DNA of 64,000 nt from Flammeovirgaceae bacterium. Its GTDB lineage: Bacteria; Bacteroidota; Bacteroidia; Cytophagales; Cyclobacteriaceae. A program made the position numbers and the translations under genes. The notes under the pieces are model-generated. The model was not told the origin of the DNA. It worked only from the letters and a program-made list of their open reading frames with translations, and ran no database searches. Of the stretch, positions 60,203 to 64,000 are shown one piece after another. Every line of letters begins with the position of its first letter. Within the stretch, counting starts at the first letter, position 1. Where the stretch lies: NCBI GenBank assembly GCA_020635915.1, contig JACJYU010000001.1, positions 1,650,501 to 1,714,500 on the forward strand, written 5' to 3'.

Positions 60203-60916
60203 ATGACACGTCTTAGCGTCAATATTAATAAAATTGCCACACTCCGAAATGCGCGGGGAGGAAATAATCCAAACGTGACAAAGGTGGCCCAGGATTGTGA
60301 AGCCTTCGGTGCCCAGGGGATCACCGTACACCCCCGCCCCGATGAGCGGCACATCCGATATGAAGACGTGCTGCAGCTCAAAAAGGTAGTGAAGACGGAG
60401 TTCAACATAGAGGGCTACCCCGATGGGCGCTACCTGCAATTGGTAAAAGAGGTAAGGCCTGACCAGGCCACGCTGGTTCCGGACCCGCCCGATGTGCTTA
60501 CCTCCAATGCAGGCTGGAACATCCTGAAAAATAGGGAATTCCTAAAAGACGTGGTGGCCACCCTGAAAAAATCAGCGGGCCGTGTCTCCTTGTTTGTGGA
60601 GGCTTCGCCCAAAATGGCGGGGGCGGCTGCCGAAACCGGTGCCGATCGAATTGAGTTGTACACCGAACCCTATGCCGCCCGCTACGCCAAAGAAAGGCAA
60701 GTGGCCGTACAACCTTTTGTGGAAGCGGCACGGGCGGCCCAAGCGGCCGGCCTGGGAGTGAATGCCGGCCACGACCTCGACCTCAACAACCTGGGGTTTC
60801 TAAAAAACAGCATCCCCTGGTTGGACGAAGTGTCCATCGGGCATGCACTGGTCTGCGATGCCTTGTATCTCGGCCTGGAAAACACCATTCAACTTTACCT
60901 GAGGGAGCTAACGTAA
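60203..60916 (+). CDS. pdxJ: pyridoxine 5'-phosphate synthase
   Basis: A 237-residue TIM barrel that joins 1-deoxyxylulose 5-phosphate and 3-amino-2-oxopropyl phosphate to form pyridoxine 5'-phosphate. The start LSVNINKIATLRNARGG, the catalytic HPRPDERHI region and the C-terminal GVNAGHDLDLNNLGF are diagnostic. The gene is a singleton here, divergent from the envelope block. Confidence 0.95.
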   Translation: MTRLSVNINKIATLRNARGGNNPNVTKVAQDCEAFGAQGITVHPRPDERHIRYEDVLQLKKVVKTEFNIEGYPDGRYLQLVKEVRPDQATLVPDPPDVLTSNAGWNILKNREFLKDVVATLKKSAGRVSLFVEASPKMAGAAAETGADRIELYTEPYAARYAKERQVAVQPFVEAARAAQAAGLGVNAGHDLDLNNLGFLKNSIPWLDEVSIGHALVCDALYLGLENTIQLYLRELT

Positions 60917-60919
60917 AGC

Positions 60920-62650
60920 TCAATACCTCCAGCTTTTCAGGTCTGCCCCTGCAGGCGCGCTTTCCGAAATCCGCTTAAGGATTTTTGGCAGGTACATGGT
61001 GTTGTACCGCAGCCTGGAGATGTAGTTGGGGTTCACATGGTCGCCATTCCAGCAATGTTCGGCACGGTCGCCATAGTCCACCTCCCCTTTGTAAAAAGGC
61101 GTATTTGTTTTTTTGAGGAACGCTTCCATCTGGTACACGGCATTGTTCAGGTAATAATTGTCCATATCGCCACAGTAAATGTGGATTTTCCCTTCCAGCT
61201 TGGGCCCCAAAACAGCCCAGTCCCTTTCCAGGATATGGCGCAAGTCATAATGCTCTTTCCAGTAGGCGGCCACCTCGGGGTCAATCTCACCGGTGAGCTT
61301 GTCAAAAATCCTTTTGGGATAGCCGTCTTCGCCCTGGGGCGAGTACACCGCCTCCCAGATATCCCATTGTTGCCCCGACCGGGTTTTGGTGCCCAACGCC
61401 AGTTCAAGATGGTTGGCCTCCTCCATGGTGCTTTGTATCTGGCCCAAGTAATTCCGGTGGGCAGGCCTGGGCAGTTTTTTGAAATCGCTGTCGTAGTAGT
61501 AGGCATTTTTGTCCTTGTAAATATCCACCAGGGAAAACGACCTAAAGTCTATCGGATCGGGGCAAGCGGCAAAACACCCGTTGAAATCATCGGGATAAAA
61601 CATTTGCACGGCAAGGGCCTCCCATCCACCGGTGGATCCGCCATAGGTAAACCTTGCCCATCCCTGCCCAATGCCCCTGAACCTTCGCTCCACCTCGGGC
61701 ACCAATTCTTTCATGATCGCGTCCCCGTAAGGGCCCATGCTGGCAGAATTGACTGCATAGGAATCGTCATAGTAAGGGGTTGGGTGTTGTATTTCGATGA
61801 TGATAAACCGAGGAAATTCCTCGCTTGTCCATTGCTTGTAAAAGTTATAGGCTTCCTGCTGCTCGATTTTTTTATATCCATAAATACCAAACCGGGCGCT
61901 GTAATCGGTAGTGTCCATGCCAGGATCGGGAGGGGCCGTCCTGAACCCCCCGAAGTCGCTGGGAAAATGCCCATGGAACACCATCAAAGGATACCTGGCC
62001 TCGGGGTGTTGGTCAAAACCTTCCGGCAACAGGACGTGTGCCCCCAAATACATGGGCCGCCCCCAAAAGCCGGTCAGCAATTCACTTTGGATTTTTATGT
62101 GCTTGATGTACTGGGTGTCTTCGGGCTCCTCCACCGGGGGTATTACCTGGTCCATTTGAATGTTGATGGTTGCCTCACTGGTGCCCACATTTACCTGCAT
62201 GGGCTTGCTGTAAAAATTGCCCGGCTTCCGGTTCCATTGCTGGCCCTCGCCACGGTCGGGGGGGAGCTTCACGGTATGGCCTGTCTTGAGGTGGAAGGTC
62301 TCGTAGCGGTTTATCAGTGCCTGGGCGTAATAGGTCCCGTCAGGAATGTCTGCCAGGCTTCGGAAGGGAAACCCGAAAGCCGTTTCGTCAATAATTACCT
62401 CCTGGCCGGGCTGCATCCCGTCCACGTCCGCCCCAAACACCAATTGCCCGTTCAAGCCATCATTGATTTGAAACCGGGGCTCACTGGCATCGTTGTTCGA
62501 CAACATGACAAGCAGGCGGCCATCCTGTGCCTCTTCGGCCATTTCCTTTGTAAAGGAAACCGCAAACCTGAGTTTGCCTTTTTGATTGCCCGGGGTGCAC
62601 TGTCCCAGGATTAAGGCCAGTAAGAAAAACAGGATATTTTGTAATTTCAT
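60920..62650 (-). CDS. secreted esterase-like lipoprotein
   Basis: A 576-residue lipoprotein (lipobox LILGQC, lipidated Cys at residue 18). The N-terminal third is a beta-sandwich (RLLVMLSNNDASEPRF). An alpha/beta-hydrolase domain follows from about residue 200, with the nucleophile motif YGGSTGGWEAL and oxyanion region FHGHFPSD. The His might be in HCWNGDHVNP. Related lipoproteins are annotated as esterases of the EsteraseD class. The natural substrate is unknown. Confidence 0.75.
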   Translation of the reverse strand: MKLQNILFFLLALILGQCTPGNQKGKLRFAVSFTKEMAEEAQDGRLLVMLSNNDASEPRFQINDGLNGQLVFGADVDGMQPGQEVIIDETAFGFPFRSLADIPDGTYYAQALINRYETFHLKTGHTVKLPPDRGEGQQWNRKPGNFYSKPMQVNVGTSEATINIQMDQVIPPVEEPEDTQYIKHIKIQSELLTGFWGRPMYLGAHVLLPEGFDQHPEARYPLMVFHGHFPSDFGGFRTAPPDPGMDTTDYSARFGIYGYKKIEQQEAYNFYKQWTSEEFPRFIIIEIQHPTPYYDDSYAVNSASMGPYGDAIMKELVPEVERRFRGIGQGWARFTYGGSTGGWEALAVQMFYPDDFNGCFAACPDPIDFRSFSLVDIYKDKNAYYYDSDFKKLPRPAHRNYLGQIQSTMEEANHLELALGTKTRSGQQWDIWEAVYSPQGEDGYPKRIFDKLTGEIDPEVAAYWKEHYDLRHILERDWAVLGPKLEGKIHIYCGDMDNYYLNNAVYQMEAFLKKTNTPFYKGEVDYGDRAEHCWNGDHVNPNYISRLRYNTMYLPKILKRISESAPAGADLKSWRY

Positions 62651-62838
62651 GGTCGTTTGGGGTTAGGGATCAGGAAGATAGAAGGAAAGCCTGTTTATTG
62701 CAAGGGGGCACCCACCAAACGGAAGAATAAGCAGGGATACCCTACAAAAGCCGGTTGAATTGCCTGCAATGGTGCATATTAGGTAGCGGGAATCGGGGAA
62801 ACGTTCCTATATTGCAAGACCCAATCATAAATAGGCGC

Positions 62839-63219
62839 ATGAGAATCTTTTTGATAGAGGACGATGAGATATACGCTGAGTTTGTAAAAAAGGCTTTGGG
62901 GCAAAATCCTGACTATCAGGTCAATTCTTTTTTTACCGCGGAAGAGGCCCTCAAGGCCGTGAACGGCAAGCTGCCTGACGTGCTGATCATTGATTACAAG
63001 CTGCCCGGCATGAGCGGCATTGAGCTTTATGAAAAGATAAAGGACAAAATCGGGGACCAAACCAAAGTAATCATGCTCAGCGCCCTGGACGATGGCAATA
63101 TGGTGCTCAGCTTTATCCAAAAAGGGGTGAGGGACTATGTCATCAAGGACGAGAACGTCATTGAATCCCTGGAAGCCATCCTAAGCGGGAAGGAAGATGA
63201 CTACTACTTGTTTGACTGA
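62839..63219 (+). CDS. single-domain response regulator
   Basis: A 126-residue receiver with the acidic pair Glu7-Asp8-Asp9, phosphoacceptor Asp52 in LIIDYKLPGMSG, LSA after strand 4 and Lys in YVIKDEN. ATG 62839 is chosen as the family start; an upstream extension to 62755 lacks similarity. No output domain. It is convergent with the sensor kinase at the window end, with only 7 bases between the genes, so the two could still form a pair. Confidence 0.9.
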   Translation: MRIFLIEDDEIYAEFVKKALGQNPDYQVNSFFTAEEALKAVNGKLPDVLIIDYKLPGMSGIELYEKIKDKIGDQTKVIMLSALDDGNMVLSFIQKGVRDYVIKDENVIESLEAILSGKEDDYYLFD

Positions 63220-63226
63220 TTTTTGC

Positions 63227-64000
63227 CTAGGCCGGCCCTTCCTTTTTCAAGGAAAGTATAAATGAAGTGCCTTCCCCTTCCCTGCTATCGCAAGTGATGG
63301 TGCCCCCCATTTTTTCCACCAGTGTTTTCACGATCGCCAGCCCCAGCCCGGTGCTGCTTTCCCCACCGGTGGGCTTGGCGCTGAGTTTGCGAAACCGTAA
63401 GTAAAGGTTTTCCTGGTCGGCTTCGCTTATCCCGGGGCCCTCGTCCTTCACCGTCAACACAACATTCCCCTCCCGTTCTTCCAACATTACCGCTACCTCC
63501 TTTCCCGATGGCGAAAATTTGATGGCATTGGAAAGCAGGTTGTCCAGGACACGGCCGAGGTAATGGCGGTCAGCGGTAACGGACAGGTTGCCAGGCCCGT
63601 TAAAAACCAAACCTATCCCCTTTCCCAGCGCCATTTGTTCATAGCCCTTTACGAAGGAAACCACCAGGGCCCCGAGGTCGACCGGTCCAAGCCTGGGGGC
63701 CAGGGCCTCCTCATCGATCGTCCTGCTGTCCAGGAGGTTGCGCACCATGTGCAGGCCATCTACCGCCATTTGATGGATTTTCCCAACATATTCCTTTTGG
63801 TCGTCCGTCAAATTGTCCCCGGACAATCCCATGAGTTGGGTCAATGCAAAAATACGGTTGAAGGGCCCTTTCAAATCGTGGGAAACCACACTGATGATTT
63901 GCCGCCTTTCCTCGTTCAATTCCTGGAGCCGTTGGTTTTGCCGCAACAGGGTTTCATTTAGCTTCCTAATCTCCCCTGCCTGCCCCGCGGTGGTGGCCTT
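63227..64000 (-). CDS. histidine kinase (N-terminus outside the window)
   Basis: The last 257 residues of a sensor kinase; the frame is open up to the window edge at 64000, so the input domain is missing. A coiled coil (IRKLNETLLRQNQRLQELNEE) leads into the HisKA motif VVSHDLKGPFNR with the phosphoacceptor His, followed by the ATPase domain with LLSNAIKFSP, DEGPGIS and TGLGLAIVKTLVEKMGG. All catalytic boxes are intact, in contrast to the kinase at 33.6 kb. Confidence 0.92.
   Translation of the reverse strand, partial: KATTAGQAGEIRKLNETLLRQNQRLQELNEERRQIISVVSHDLKGPFNRIFALTQLMGLSGDNLTDDQKEYVGKIHQMAVDGLHMVRNLLDSRTIDEEALAPRLGPVDLGALVVSFVKGYEQMALGKGIGLVFNGPGNLSVTADRHYLGRVLDNLLSNAIKFSPSGKEVAVMLEEREGNVVLTVKDEGPGISEADQENLYLRFRKLSAKPTGGESSTGLGLAIVKTLVEKMGGTITCDSREGEGTSFILSLKKEGPA

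Noticed and set aside
61037..62614. 525-codon open frame antisense to the esterase-like lipoprotein
   Set aside because: It lies entirely within a well-supported gene on the other strand. Its translation is rich in His, Gly and Pro runs without any domain, as expected for the complement of a GC-rich coding sequence.
1..64000. tRNA, rRNA or CRISPR features
   Set aside because: No tRNA-like arms with a GGTTCGA-type T-loop in a suitable context, no rRNA-like stretch and no regularly spaced repeats were seen by reading. A tRNAscan or CRISPR search would be needed to exclude them formally.

Overview
The window is 64 kb of a Bacteroidota chromosome, most likely class Cytophagia (a Cyclobacteriaceae-like lineage). 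This rests on gene content: DUF4783, DUF2911, DUF6089 and LPP20-type proteins, PD40/OmpA-like proteins, tandem Skp/OmpH genes next to bamA, a MurF-Alr fusion and the TerB/LETM1-type protein. It also rests on twelve perfect copies of the Bacteroidota -7 element TAnnTTTG close upstream of genes. No phage, plasmid backbone, CRISPR array, rRNA or tRNA was seen. Gene density is very high. Many neighbours overlap by ATGA, and several convergent genes overlap at their stop codons.

Layout: 0-10 kb holds a GH113-like glycosidase, threonine synthase, a LysR regulator, a DEDDy exonuclease, RNase R, a polyprenyl diphosphate synthase and RluD. 10-16 kb holds a CsaA-like protein, MurF-Alr, a 49-residue small protein and feoAB. 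16.2-16.7 kb is the only long gap without an intact gene. It contains the decayed tail of a HEPN-domain gene and a decayed REP-associated (IS200-type) transposase. 16.7-24 kb is a TerB, purKE, TerB/LETM1, TerC, Fur-family, ABC exporter neighbourhood. 24-33 kb holds gpmI, nadC, recX, a YHS protein, a DinB-like protein, an ATP-grasp ligase overlapping a LysE exporter, tag, a secreted RidA and a Cys/Met PLP enzyme.

33.6-37.7 kb is a signalling cluster with unusual losses. A NarX-type kinase has Gln where the phosphoacceptor His belongs, and it is followed by an intact LuxR-type regulator. A receiver without its Asp residues follows, then a 560-residue amidohydrolase/M19-like protein whose expected His-x-His is Asn-x-Tyr, then an intact CheY-like protein. 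A HisA-like protein that lacks the first catalytic Asp lies just beyond.

44-48 kb is a compact type III polyketide synthase locus: PKS, SAM methyltransferase, UbiA prenyltransferase and FAD oxidoreductase. The oxidoreductase is broken by a one-base deletion in a run of nine A. The locus looks more AT-rich than its flanks. 48-60 kb contains prfA and a long minus-strand cell-envelope block: gatB/yqeY-like, cvpA-like, hydrolase, CBS, NAD kinase, two DUF6089, uppS, bamA, skp, skp. pdxJ is divergent from this block. The window ends with a secreted esterase-like lipoprotein, a response regulator and a histidine kinase cut by the window edge.
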